From: an uncultured Pelagibacteraceae bacterium
Lineage (GTDB): Bacteria; Pseudomonadota; Alphaproteobacteria; Pelagibacterales; Pelagibacteraceae
Reading direction: 5' to 3'
DNA length: 64,000 bases
NCBI GenBank assembly: GCA_902635685.1
Contig: CACPOY010000002.1
Coordinates: 1 to 64,000, forward strand
In this document: piece after piece, positions 32,704 to 41,530 of the stretch
Layout of the letters: the number at the start of each line of letters is the position of its first letter
Position numbering within the stretch: the stretch's first letter is position 1
Made by a program: the position numbers and the translations under genes
Notes under the pieces: model-generated
What the model was told of the DNA's origin: nothing
Database searches by the model: none
What the model saw: only the letters and a program-made list of their open reading frames with translations

Positions 32704-33997
32704 GAGTATATTTATAATTTTAAGCATATTAATACTGAGTAGTTGTTCATTTGATACTAAATCAGGAATTTGGACAAAAGAAAAGATTGCGCTTAATGAT
32801 AAAGAAAATAATCAAATTAAAGAACTTTTTAAGAAAGAAGTTTTAAACGAGAATGAATTTAATCCGAATTTAAAGGTAGTCATCAAAAATTTTTCTGAAA
32901 ATAAAAACAAATATAATGGTAACAATTTTGGAGCTTTTAAAATTAATTCAAATTTTAAAGAAATCTCAAAATACAGCTTTAGTAAGATTGAATATTTTGA
33001 TCAATTTGAACCAGAAGCAGTATTTAGCGATAAGGATTTAATATTTTTTGATAAAAGGGGATCAATTATAAAATTTGATCATAAATCAAAAATTGAATGG
33101 AAAGTTAATTATTACACTAAAAAAGAAAAAAAATTACTTCCAATACTTAAATTTGAAAAAAGCGGTAAAAATTTATTAGTCACTGATAATTTGGCCAAAA
33201 TATATTTGTTAAATATATCTAATGGAAAATTAATTTGGCAAAAAGAACATGATGTTTCTCTAATATCTCAGCTAAAAATTGAGAATAATAAATTTTATGT
33301 GTTAGATGCAAATAACACTTTTTCTTGTTATTCATTGTTAGATGGTCAAAAAATTTGGCAATTTAAGGGAGAAAAAAAATTGATTAACTCTCAAAAGCAA
33401 ACATCTGTGATTATAACTAAGGATAGTGTAATTTTTAATAATACAAAAGGCGAAATAATTTCACTTAATAAGTTTGATGGAAATTTAAATTGGTTAACAC
33501 CAACTGTAGAATATGGTGAAAGCCTACAATCCTTTTTAGTAAAAAATTCTGATTTAGTTTTGGATGAAAATAATATTTATTTTTCTAATAACAAAAATTC
33601 CTTTTTTTCCTTAGATACAAATTTAGGTTTGATAAATTGGAAACAAGATATAAGTTCAACGTTAAGGCCAGTAATAATTGATGACATTATATTAACAATT
33701 TCTCCGAAAGGTTATTTGTACGTTTTAGAGAAAAATTCAGGTAACATAATTAGAATTACGGATATATTTTATAATATAAAATCAAAAAATAGGAAAAAAA
33801 TTGAGATAAATGGTTTTATAACATCTAGGGATAAGATTTATTTATCAACTAATAATGGAAAAATCATTAAGATAAATATTGAAAATGGAAATATTGATTT
33901 AGTTTATAGAGTGAGTAGGAGTAAAATTTCCAAGCCGTATGTAAATGACGGTAAAATTTACATTATTAAAGATAATGGAATTGTTAAAATAAATTAA
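32696..33997 (+). CDS. bamB: BamB-like PQQ-repeat lipoprotein
   Basis: A 433-residue lipoprotein. Its signal peptide ends in a lipobox, ILSSCS (cysteine near residue 17), and repeated beta-propeller blades follow (for example NISNGKLIWQ, LLDGQKIWQF, KFDGNLNWL, LGLINWK, the x-G-x-x-x-W pattern). BamB is the propeller subunit of the outer-membrane protein assembly machine. Start is the GTG at 32696, overlapping the upstream gene. Length is a little above the roughly 390 residues of E. coli BamB, with a longer N-terminal linker. The protein is very lysine/asparagine-rich, as expected for the base composition. Confidence 0.78.
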   Translation: MIKSIFIILSILILSSCSFDTKSGIWTKEKIALNDKENNQIKELFKKEVLNENEFNPNLKVVIKNFSENKNKYNGNNFGAFKINSNFKEISKYSFSKIEYFDQFEPEAVFSDKDLIFFDKRGSIIKFDHKSKIEWKVNYYTKKEKKLLPILKFEKSGKNLLVTDNLAKIYLLNISNGKLIWQKEHDVSLISQLKIENNKFYVLDANNTFSCYSLLDGQKIWQFKGEKKLINSQKQTSVIITKDSVIFNNTKGEIISLNKFDGNLNWLTPTVEYGESLQSFLVKNSDLVLDENNIYFSNNKNSFFSLDTNLGLINWKQDISSTLRPVIIDDIILTISPKGYLYVLEKNSGNIIRITDIFYNIKSKNRKKIEINGFITSRDKIYLSTNNGKIIKINIENGNIDLVYRVSRSKISKPYVNDGKIYIIKDNGIVKIN

Positions 33998-33998
33998 G

Positions 33999-34427
33999 AT
34001 GATTTTAAGATTACTTGAATTTCTGGGAAGAAAAAGAGTGGTATTGGATAGAGGGCCATCACATCCACAATTTGAATTAGCTAAGCCTTGGATGAATCGA
34101 TACTATGTTTTGTTTAGAAAAAGACCTAAATGGTTCCCTTTCAATATATTAATACATGAAATGCTCGCTGATGATCATGGTGTTGGAGTACATAATCATA
34201 CCTTTCCTTATGTAACACTTGTATTGAGGGACGGATACTGGGAAACAATAGAGTCAGGAAGGTACTGGAGAGCTCCGGGGTATATAGGGTTTAGATCTGC
34301 AAATAATTTACATAGAGTTGATATAAAACCTGGAACAAAACCTTTAACAATTTTTATAGCTGGACCTTATGGACTAAGAAAAGGGCCGAGATCAGAATAT
34401 GGAATAGATTTTAAAACGAAGAAATGA
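33999..34427 (+). CDS. Cupin-like protein of unknown function
   Basis: A 142-residue soluble protein. It has a likely cupin metal-binding signature (GVHNHTFPYVTLVLRDG, then LHRVDI some 50 residues later), preceded by a tryptophan/arginine-rich segment (RYYVLFRKRPKWFPF). The C-terminus TIFIAGPYGLRKGP is also conserved-looking. I recall similar short proteins in bacteria and phages but know no function. Cupins bind a metal with such histidines and can be dioxygenases, isomerases or sensors. It is 1 bp from the BamB-like gene and overlaps zapE by 4 bp. Confidence 0.6.
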   Translation: MILRLLEFLGRKRVVLDRGPSHPQFELAKPWMNRYYVLFRKRPKWFPFNILIHEMLADDHGVGVHNHTFPYVTLVLRDGYWETIESGRYWRAPGYIGFRSANNLHRVDIKPGTKPLTIFIAGPYGLRKGPRSEYGIDFKTKK

Positions 34428-35479
34428 ATTTTAAAGATTTATTTTTGGAACATTGTAAAAAAAATAAATTCAATATTAATCAAAATCAAATTAAAGTCGT
34501 TGAACAGCTTGAAAGCTACCATAATAAAAATTTTAAAAATTCATTTTTAAAAAAAATTTTTAAAAAAAACTCTGATGAGTTGGGTTTTTATCTATTTGGA
34601 GGTGTAGGCGTAGGTAAAACAATGATTTTAGATTTTTTTTTTGATTTTATAGATACCAAAAAGCAAAGACTTCATTTCAACGAATTCATGATTAATTTCC
34701 ATGATTTTATTCATGATAAAAAGGGCAGTAACGATGAAAATATTATAAACTTATTTGTAAATGATTTGAAATCTAAAATATCATTAATTTACTTTGATGA
34801 ATTCCAAGTAACTAACATTGTAGATGCAATGATACTTGGAAAGTTATTTGAGCAAATATTTAAAAAAAATATTAAAATAATCATTACCTCAAATACAAAA
34901 ATCTCAGATCTCTATAAAGATGGATTACAAAGAGATCAATTCAAGCCATTCATTAACATTATGCAGTCTAAGTCAATAGAACATGAATTAAGAATTGAGG
35001 AAGATTATAGAAAATCAAACGATAATCAGAAACAACGATATTTCTTTCCACTTAATGAAGAAAATAATTTTGAAATTAATAAGTTTTTTAGAGTTATTAC
35101 AAAAAATAAAAAAAATTTTTCAAAGAATTTGAATATTAAAGGAAGAATATTTAAGATAAAAAATTTTTACGAAGGTATATCTAGATTTAACTTTGATGAG
35201 CTTTGTGACAATAATTTAGGAGCAGAGGATTATTTAGAAATTGTAAAAAATTTAAAATTTATGATTATTGAAAAAATCCCGCAATTTAACGATATTAATT
35301 CAAACCAACAGCAAAGATTTATAACCTTGATAGATATTATATATGATAAAAATTTACCTATAGCTGTAACTGCAAGTCAGAATGTGCACGAATTTACTTC
35401 TTCAAGATCATTGAAGGAGCCTTTCAAACGTACAATTAGTAGATTATATGAATTAACTTCGATGAAATATAATATATGA
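34424..35479 (+). CDS. zapE: ZapE/AFG1-family ATPase
   Basis: A 351-residue P-loop ATPase. Walker A is GGVGVGKT (about residue 60), Walker B is LIYFDEFQVT, sensor-like TSNTKISDLYKDGLQRDQFKPF, and the C-terminus carries RTISRLYEL. E. coli ZapE associates with the division ring, and the mitochondrial AFG1 relative acts in protein quality control. Length is close to the family's usual 350-380. It overlaps the cupin-like gene upstream and the yjbQ start downstream by 4 bp each. Confidence 0.88.
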   Translation: MNFKDLFLEHCKKNKFNINQNQIKVVEQLESYHNKNFKNSFLKKIFKKNSDELGFYLFGGVGVGKTMILDFFFDFIDTKKQRLHFNEFMINFHDFIHDKKGSNDENIINLFVNDLKSKISLIYFDEFQVTNIVDAMILGKLFEQIFKKNIKIIITSNTKISDLYKDGLQRDQFKPFINIMQSKSIEHELRIEEDYRKSNDNQKQRYFFPLNEENNFEINKFFRVITKNKKNFSKNLNIKGRIFKIKNFYEGISRFNFDELCDNNLGAEDYLEIVKNLKFMIIEKIPQFNDINSNQQQRFITLIDIIYDKNLPIAVTASQNVHEFTSSRSLKEPFKRTISRLYELTSMKYNI

Positions 35480-35898
35480 AACAAAAATTTTATAATTTGA
35501 AAATAAATACGAATGGTCAGAAATTATATGACTTTACTGATCAAACTATTGAATGGATTAAAAAAAATGATTTTAAAACTGGTATAATAAATCTAAGCAT
35601 TCAGCATACCAGTGCATCAATAATTGTATAGGAAAATGCAGATCCAGATGTTCAAAAAGATTTGATAAATTATTTTAATAATTTAGTTCCAATGGACAAT
35701 AAATTGTATATTCACACTACAGAAGGTAAAGATGATATGCCTGCACATATAAAATCAGCAATAACTAATAATCAAATATCTTTAAGTATTAAAGATGGAA
35801 AATTATTACTTGGAACTTGGCAAGGAATCTATTTGTTTGAACATAGAATAAATCCTCAAACAAGATCTATAATTCATCATTTTTTAGGTGAAACTTAA
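35476..35898 (+). pseudogene. yjbQ: YjbQ/UPF0047 gene interrupted by an in-frame amber codon
   Basis: From the ATG at 35476 (overlapping the zapE stop) the frame encodes a YjbQ/UPF0047 protein of 140 codons. An in-frame TAG at 35629-35631 is codon 52. Before it stands SIQHTSASIIV and after it ENADPDVQKDLINYF, EGKDDMPAHIKSA and LGTWQGIYLFEHR. The family pattern is HTSASLTIQENADPDV, so the TAG replaces what should be a glutamine (CAG to TAG, one change). No frameshift or other damage is seen, and the remainder keeps family motifs. It is either a fresh nonsense mutation, a sequencing or population variant, or a read-through site. YjbQ has thiamin-phosphate synthase activity in E. coli. Confidence 0.9.
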
Positions 35899-37316
35899 TT
35901 TTTTTTTAAAGTTTGGAAAGCCTCCAACGCAGCTTTACGTGCCTCTTCATGGACAACTATTGGTCTTGGATAATTTTTTCCTATAATTGTTTTAATCGCC
36001 TCTTGTAATTTTGTCTCCATTTCCCATGGTTTATGTATAAATTTTTTTGGAACTTCATTTAGCTCAGGAATCCATTTTTTAACGTACACGCCCTCTTTAT
36101 CAAATTTTTCTCCTTGAAGAATAGGATTGAAAATTCTGAAGTAAGGGGCTGCATCCGCTCCACATCCTGCAACCCATTGCCATTGAGCAACATTATTAGC
36201 TTTATTAAAGTCTAATAAACAATTTCTGAAATGTTTTTCACCTTCAGTCCAATTTATTCTTAAATGTTTGACTAGAAAGGAACCTACAACCATTCTTATT
36301 CGGTTATGCATCCATCCGGTCTCATAAAGTTCTCTCATCCCAGCGTCGACAATTGGATAACCCGTCATACCTGATTTCCACGCCTTTAAAAACTTTTCAT
36401 TTTTGACCCAGGGGAACTTATCAAATTCTTTTCTATAATTTCCTTTTAAAAATTCTGGAAAATAATTAATTAAACTGTGCGAAAATTCACGCCAACCCAG
36501 TTCATTAATATATTTCCTATAACCAATCCCTTTAGATTTAATTTCACTGCACTTTTTCCAAATAGTGTTTACGTGAATTTGTCCATGTTTGATATAAGGA
36601 GATAATTTAGATGTACCCTCGACAGAAGGATAATCTCTTGCAGTTCCATAATCTTTAATTTTACCATCAATTAAATTATTAAGAATTTTTTTAGACTCAT
36701 CTTCAGATACCTTCCAGTATTTTTCAAACTTTTTGTACCAATTTTTCTTTGGAAGAATATCCTTTGGCTCTATACAATTTTTAAAGAATGCTAGTGACTT
36801 TGTTTTTTTTTTAATACTATAATTTTTACCCGGTGGTAATCCTAAAAATTTTTGTTCAGCATTTTTCCAAAAAGGAGTAAACACTTTGAAAGGCGTTCCA
36901 TCATTTTTAGTTACTTCTTGAAACTCATTTAAAATATTCCCTTTAAAATATTTATAATTAATTTCATTTTTAACAAAAATGTCTCTAATTTTTTTTCCTT
37001 TCGCGATCACGTCTGGCTCGTAAATTTTATTCCAGTATATAGAAATATTATCTTTTTTATTAATTTTTGAAAATATATCTAGTTCATCACCTGCTAGTAT
37101 TTGAAGATTGATCTTATACTTAGATAGTTCAGATTTAAAGATTTCTAATGATTTTGAAAGCCACCATTTTTGTGCTTCTCTTTTAGCATCAAAATCATTT
37201 TTGTTGTAAATGTATAGGGCTAGCACTTTCTCATGATTTTGAGTTGCGTAAGAAAGAGCAGGGTTATTTTCAATTCTAAAATCTTCTCTGATCCAGGTAA
37301 TTGCATTTTTTGACAT
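35895..37316 (-). CDS. phrB: Deoxyribodipyrimidine photolyase (class I type)
   Basis: A 473-residue flavoprotein repairing UV-induced pyrimidine dimers with light. The N-terminal antenna domain begins AITWIREDFRIENNPAL. The FAD-binding domain includes SKLSPYIKHGQIHV, LGWREFSHSLINYFPE, GYPIVDAGMRELYETGWMHNR and NVAQWQWVAGCGADAAPYFRIFNP. These are canonical photolyase motifs, including the tryptophan-rich segment. Useful for life in sunlit surface water. Its stop overlaps the convergent yjbQ stop by 4 bp (TTAA), and the start is 6 bp after the ammonia-lyase-like gene on the same strand. Confidence 0.95.
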   Translation of the reverse strand: MSKNAITWIREDFRIENNPALSYATQNHEKVLALYIYNKNDFDAKREAQKWWLSKSLEIFKSELSKYKINLQILAGDELDIFSKINKKDNISIYWNKIYEPDVIAKGKKIRDIFVKNEINYKYFKGNILNEFQEVTKNDGTPFKVFTPFWKNAEQKFLGLPPGKNYSIKKKTKSLAFFKNCIEPKDILPKKNWYKKFEKYWKVSEDESKKILNNLIDGKIKDYGTARDYPSVEGTSKLSPYIKHGQIHVNTIWKKCSEIKSKGIGYRKYINELGWREFSHSLINYFPEFLKGNYRKEFDKFPWVKNEKFLKAWKSGMTGYPIVDAGMRELYETGWMHNRIRMVVGSFLVKHLRINWTEGEKHFRNCLLDFNKANNVAQWQWVAGCGADAAPYFRIFNPILQGEKFDKEGVYVKKWIPELNEVPKKFIHKPWEMETKLQEAIKTIIGKNYPRPIVVHEEARKAALEAFQTLKKN

Positions 37317-37322
37317 AATTAT

Positions 37323-38444
37323 CTATTTTCTACCTTTAGTTAGCAGTTGTTTGTAAAGTTTAACATCTGCATTACCTTCGCATCCAATGACCAAGACATT
37401 TGAATTTTCATCAAGGCTTATCAATTTCCTAGCATTTTTGTCGTTACAAATTCCAATCAAACCAATAATTCCTGGAGTAGCACATTCACCACCTATAATT
37501 GAATTTTTGCTAAACTTTTTATCTCTTAACCCAGCTACTGTTTTAGCAACATTATTATCCGAAATTGAGACACAACAATTGCTTGTTTTTTTTAATATTT
37601 GCCAAGGCACTAGAGACATTTCATTACAAGACATACCGCCCATAATACTCTCTCTTTTTATTCTTATTTTTTTTAATTTATTGTTTTTGATACTTTGAAG
37701 TACACAATCAGCTCTGTCAGGCTCAACAATAATAATTTTTGGAATTCTTTTAAAATATTTTGCTACTCCAGCAACCAAACCTGCAGCTAAACCACCAACA
37801 CCCGCTTGAAGAAATATATGAGTAATATATTGATTGGTTTGTTTGGAGATTTCTTTAATCAAAATAGAGTAACCTGCCATTGTCAGTTGAGGAATATATT
37901 TATAATTTTTTGTTGAGACGTCTTGAACTATTTTCCAATTATTTTTTTTGGAAAGTAACTGGCATTTTCTCAATGATGCTTCATAATTTCCTCTTACTCT
38001 AATTACTTCGGCGCCAAGTTTTTTGATTTCCTTTACCCTTGTTTCGCTTACAAATTGACTAACAAAAATTTTACACTGTAATTTTAGTCTTTTTGCTCCC
38101 CATGCTACAGATCTACCATGATTACCAGCTGTTGCAGATGAAACAATTATTCTATTATTTTTTTTTGAAATTTTTTCTACTGCATAAGCTCCACCTAGAG
38201 CTTTAAAGGATTTCAAGTGAAATCGCTTTGATTCGTCTTTGTAAAATATATTCTTAAGTTTAAGATTTTTATTTAGTTTATTCAATTTTAATAGAGGAGT
38301 TGGATTATATCCTTTCCATTTTGATATACTTTTGTGAGAATTGACCAATAAATCTGATGGCAAATATTTTAGAACATATCTTCTACTAAATTGAAAGTTT
38401 TTATTTATTATGAATTTGGAGTATTTCCATTTAAGATTTTGCAT
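37323..38444 (-). CDS. PLP-dependent diaminopropionate ammonia-lyase-like enzyme
   Basis: A 373-residue fold-type II PLP enzyme. The PLP lysine is in HLKSFKALGGAYA. SSATAGNHGRSVAWGAKRL, FVSQFVSETRVKEIKKLGAEV, FLQAGVGGLAAG and GGMSCNEMSLVPW follow. The last segments resemble diaminopropionate ammonia-lyase (YgeX type) more than threonine dehydratase. The likely reaction is loss of ammonia from a 2,3-diamino acid or hydroxy-amino acid. Ectoine gene clusters carry a threonine-dehydratase-like EutB, so a link to the doeA region is possible but distant. It is transcribed towards phrB and starts 66 bp from the divergent gpsA. Confidence 0.75.
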   Translation of the reverse strand: MQNLKWKYSKFIINKNFQFSRRYVLKYLPSDLLVNSHKSISKWKGYNPTPLLKLNKLNKNLKLKNIFYKDESKRFHLKSFKALGGAYAVEKISKKNNRIIVSSATAGNHGRSVAWGAKRLKLQCKIFVSQFVSETRVKEIKKLGAEVIRVRGNYEASLRKCQLLSKKNNWKIVQDVSTKNYKYIPQLTMAGYSILIKEISKQTNQYITHIFLQAGVGGLAAGLVAGVAKYFKRIPKIIIVEPDRADCVLQSIKNNKLKKIRIKRESIMGGMSCNEMSLVPWQILKKTSNCCVSISDNNVAKTVAGLRDKKFSKNSIIGGECATPGIIGLIGICNDKNARKLISLDENSNVLVIGCEGNADVKLYKQLLTKGRK

Positions 38445-38510
38445 TTTAAATTTTTTTTATATTCAAACTATGAATAAACCTATATTAATATTTATACAAA
38501 GAAAAACTTT

Positions 38511-39461
38511 ATGAAAAAAATATTAATTATTGGCGGTGGTGCAATGGGTTCTGCTTTTTCAATTCCGTGTTTAGAAAATGGTAATAAAGTTTTAATTACT
38601 GAACCATATAATAAAGTTTTCATTAAAAATTTAGCATCAAAAAAAAAATTTCATTCTTCTTTAAAAATAAATTTACCCAAAAAACTAAAATTTAAGAATT
38701 ATTCAAAAAACATATTTAAAGAAAAATTTGATTTAATTGTAATTGCATTGAGTCTTGCTGGAATTGATTTTATTGGAAAAGAGTTAAAAGACTTAAAAAT
38801 AAAAGTACCATTACTAGTTCTTACTAAAGGACTAAAATATGATAAAAAAAGAAAAAAACTCTTAACTATTTCAGCGTTACTTAAAAATAATTATAATGTT
38901 GCAAATGTATCCGTTTTAAAAGGACCTTGTTTAGCTAAAGAATTAGCAAGAAAAAATAAAACAAGCGTGGTAGTAGCAAATAAGAATATCAAAGTTGCTA
39001 AATGGATTGGAAAACAAATATCTACCAAATACTATCGAGCTGAATTTTCTAAAGATGTTATTGGAGTAGAAATTTGCTCAGCAATAAAAAATATATATGC
39101 AATGGTAATAGGATCAGGTCAAAATTTTAACACTGCATCAGACTTATTCCAAAAAAGTGTGAATGAGATGAAATTTTTAATAAAATATTTTAAAGGAGAT
39201 GAATCGACGATATTAGGGCTTGCTGGTATTGGTGATTTATATGTGAGTGCTGTGGGTGGAAGGAATAGTAAAATGGGAGATTTTTTGGGTAAAGGTTTTA
39301 CATTTGCAGCAGCTAAAAAAAAGTTTATGCCAAAAGATACAGTCGAAGGTGAGCAATTAGCTAGAGAAATTGCTCCTTATATTTTAAAAAAAATTAATAA
39401 AAAAAATATACCGTTGATGGCTCATTTGCTAAAGACGATACTATATAATAAAAAAATTTAG
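38511..39461 (+). CDS. gpsA: Glycerol-3-phosphate dehydrogenase [NAD(P)+]-like
   Basis: A 316-residue protein with an N-terminal nucleotide fold (KILIIGGGAMGSAFSIP, residues 3-19), LKGPCLAKELARK, the catalytic-lysine region GVEICSAIKNIYAMVIGSG, and GLAGIGDLYVSAVGGRNSKMGDFLGKG. These match GpsA, which makes sn-glycerol 3-phosphate for phospholipids. The early motif is GGGAMGSA where GpsA usually has GAGSWGTA, and some flanks differ, so a GpsA-like relative remains possible. The TAG stop overlaps the stop of a tiny convergent reading frame by 4 bp. Confidence 0.82.
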   Translation: MKKILIIGGGAMGSAFSIPCLENGNKVLITEPYNKVFIKNLASKKKFHSSLKINLPKKLKFKNYSKNIFKEKFDLIVIALSLAGIDFIGKELKDLKIKVPLLVLTKGLKYDKKRKKLLTISALLKNNYNVANVSVLKGPCLAKELARKNKTSVVVANKNIKVAKWIGKQISTKYYRAEFSKDVIGVEICSAIKNIYAMVIGSGQNFNTASDLFQKSVNEMKFLIKYFKGDESTILGLAGIGDLYVSAVGGRNSKMGDFLGKGFTFAAAKKKFMPKDTVEGEQLAREIAPYILKKINKKNIPLMAHLLKTILYNKKI

Positions 39462-39541
39462 CCGATTAGAAAGTTATTTTCTACAAGCAACCCTATGATA
39501 ATTCCAACCAGTAATGCAAAAATTAACTTTTTTTTATCCAC
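39458..39541 (-). CDS. Possible 27-residue single-helix membrane protein
   Basis: A GTG-started frame of 28 codons lies 3 bp after the livM stop of importer 3, on the same strand. The product begins MDKKKLIFALLVGIIIGLL and ends NNFLIG. It has a lysine-rich start and one membrane helix. Its TAA overlaps the convergent gpsA TAG by 4 bp, the same junction type used by undoubted genes in this window. A 23-residue counterpart follows the livM of importer 2. No ribosome site is obvious, so coupling to livM translation is assumed. Confidence 0.5.
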   Translation of the reverse strand: MDKKKLIFALLVGIIIGLLVENNFLIG

Positions 39542-39544
39542 TTA

Positions 39545-40609
39545 TTAGGTTTTTTTACTAAGAGAAGACTTTAAATTTGTTGATGAAGGAATTTTTGTCT
39601 TCCATTTTTGTTTGATGTTTTCCCAAAGTTTAGCCATCCCTAAAGGCTCATAAATCATAAAAATAATCATCAATCCACCAAATATCACTTGTTCTATAGA
39701 AGATATAATTGTTGCGTCAATTGCACCATGAAATACATTGTTACCAATTGCGTTTAAGAGAACGGGAAAAAGTAGGATAAATGCTGCACCAATAAATGCG
39801 CCATTAATTGTGCCAAGCCCACCTAAAATACACATAAATAATATTTTAAAAGATAGTTTAATATCAAAAGCAACTGGCTCTAAAGATTTAAGATAACAAA
39901 ATGCAAAAAGTGCACCTGCAACACCACAATAAAATGCACTAATAGCAAATGCTTGTACCTTTGTTCTCAATAATGAAACTCCCATTGACTCTGCAGCGAT
40001 ATCCATATCTCTAACTGCCATCCAATTCCTACCAGTGCTGCCTCTGGCCATGTTCATCGCCAGTAAAGTTAAAACTGTAGTAACTGCCAAACACACAAAA
40101 TACATAGCTAATGGAGTTGTAAATGGTTTTCCTAAGATAACTATGTCTTGGGCAGTTATAATTCCTGATGAGTCATAGTTTTTAAACCAACCAAATTTAT
40201 CTATCATCCATATAATGAAAAACTGCGAGGCTAGTGTCGCCACCATAAGATAAATTCCTCTCACCTTAAGACTTGGTAGACCGAACAAAATTCCAAAAGC
40301 TGCAGCAATTAAACCTGATACTATTAGAGAACCTACAAAACCTAGATCAGGTACTCGCAAAATAAGATTAAACATAGCAAAAGCGCCTGCAGCCATAAAA
40401 CCAGCTGCACCTAAAGCTAACTGTCCTGTATAACCCATAACAATTTGTTGTCCAATTGTGGCTAGAGCTAAACAAAGCCAAGGAATTAATATAGAAGTGT
40501 ACCAATATTCTGTTGTAATAAATGTTGGTATTACTAATACACTTAGAACCATGCAAACAGCTAAGTTAATCAGGTCTTTTTTTGTATAAGTCATAAAAAC
40601 TGGTTTCAT
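39545..40609 (-). CDS. livM: Liv-type ABC importer 3, permease LivM
   Basis: A 354-residue permease. The family's N-terminal motif appears as GQQIVMGYTGQLALGAAGFM. GLPSLKVRGIYLMVATLASQF, the coupling loop WMAVRDMDIAAESMGVS and LGGLGTINGAFIGA follow. A basic, serine-rich tail ends the protein. It forms the channel of importer 3 with LivH (40613), three bases upstream on the same strand. A possible tiny membrane-protein frame follows immediately. Confidence 0.92.
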   Translation of the reverse strand: MKPVFMTYTKKDLINLAVCMVLSVLVIPTFITTEYWYTSILIPWLCLALATIGQQIVMGYTGQLALGAAGFMAAGAFAMFNLILRVPDLGFVGSLIVSGLIAAAFGILFGLPSLKVRGIYLMVATLASQFFIIWMIDKFGWFKNYDSSGIITAQDIVILGKPFTTPLAMYFVCLAVTTVLTLLAMNMARGSTGRNWMAVRDMDIAAESMGVSLLRTKVQAFAISAFYCGVAGALFAFCYLKSLEPVAFDIKLSFKILFMCILGGLGTINGAFIGAAFILLFPVLLNAIGNNVFHGAIDATIISSIEQVIFGGLMIIFMIYEPLGMAKLWENIKQKWKTKIPSSTNLKSSLSKKT

Positions 40610-40612
40610 AAA

Positions 40613-41521
40613 TTAAACTCTCCTAATAATTTTTTCTCCAAATAAACCTTCTGGCCTATATAATAAAAAGAAAATTGCTAATACGTAAGGAGCCCAACCT
40701 TCAATAGCACCTCCAAAGAATGGCCCAATGTATACTTCTAATACTTTTTCTACTGCACCAATAATTAAACCTCCGATAATTGCTCCTGGAATAGATGAAA
40801 AACCACCTATAATTAATACTGGCAAAGCTTTTAAAGCTAAGTCAACAAGAGCAAATTGGACACCTGCTCTTGCACCCCACATACATCCTGCAACCAAAGC
40901 TACAACCCCCGCAGCAGACCAAACTAATAACATAATATGTTTTAAGGGAATTCCTATTGAACTAGCGGCACCTGCATCATCTGCAACAGCTCTCAAACCA
41001 AGACCAATTTTTGTATATTTGAATAGAAGGAACAAACCAATAATCATAATAGCAGCCACAACTCCTGCAGTAATATCAAGAGCACTAATAAATAATTTTA
41101 AGTTGTCAGCAATCCACGGTACTGGAAAATCTCCTATACCTAAATCTAATCTTCTTACCTCTACTCCCCATGCTGCTTGAGCCAAGCCTTCTAAAACATA
41201 TCCTAGACCGATTGTGGCCATTAGCACTGTGTCTTCGCTGGCATTCATGAGAGGTCTTAAAACAAATCTTTCAGTGCACAAGCCAACCACTACCATCAAA
41301 AGGGCAGCCAAAATAAATGCAAGTACGAAAGGTATATTGAAGTCTTGCATAAATCCAACAAAAGCAAGAACTGAGAAGAAAACCATAGCCCCTTGTGAGA
41401 AGTTAAACGTCGCTGAAGCTTTAAAAATTAGAACAAATCCTAAAGCTACTAATGAATACATCGTTCCAGCAAGCAGACCGCCAACCAAAACTTCCATAAA
41501 AAATAATAATTCATCAACCAT
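40613..41521 (-). CDS. livH: Liv-type ABC importer 3, permease LivH
   Basis: A 302-residue permease with GLLAGTMYSLVALGFVLIFKAS followed by ATFNFSQGAMVFFS (the NFAQG-type LivH motif), the coupling loop GLRAVADDAGAASSIGIP, and IIGGFSSIPGAIIGG. About eight helices. The genes of importer 3 run binding protein, livF, livG, livH, livM on the minus strand, a third arrangement compared with importers 1 and 2. The gap to livG is 9 bp. Confidence 0.92.
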   Translation of the reverse strand: MVDELLFFMEVLVGGLLAGTMYSLVALGFVLIFKASATFNFSQGAMVFFSVLAFVGFMQDFNIPFVLAFILAALLMVVVGLCTERFVLRPLMNASEDTVLMATIGLGYVLEGLAQAAWGVEVRRLDLGIGDFPVPWIADNLKLFISALDITAGVVAAIMIIGLFLLFKYTKIGLGLRAVADDAGAASSIGIPLKHIMLLVWSAAGVVALVAGCMWGARAGVQFALVDLALKALPVLIIGGFSSIPGAIIGGLIIGAVEKVLEVYIGPFFGGAIEGWAPYVLAIFFLLYRPEGLFGEKIIRRV

Positions 41522-41530
41522 ATATTTATC

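Noticed and set aside
40728-41180. A 150-codon plus-strand frame opposite livH of importer 3
   Set aside because: Proline/threonine-rich composition typical of antisense to a membrane protein; no family features; the sense gene is certain.
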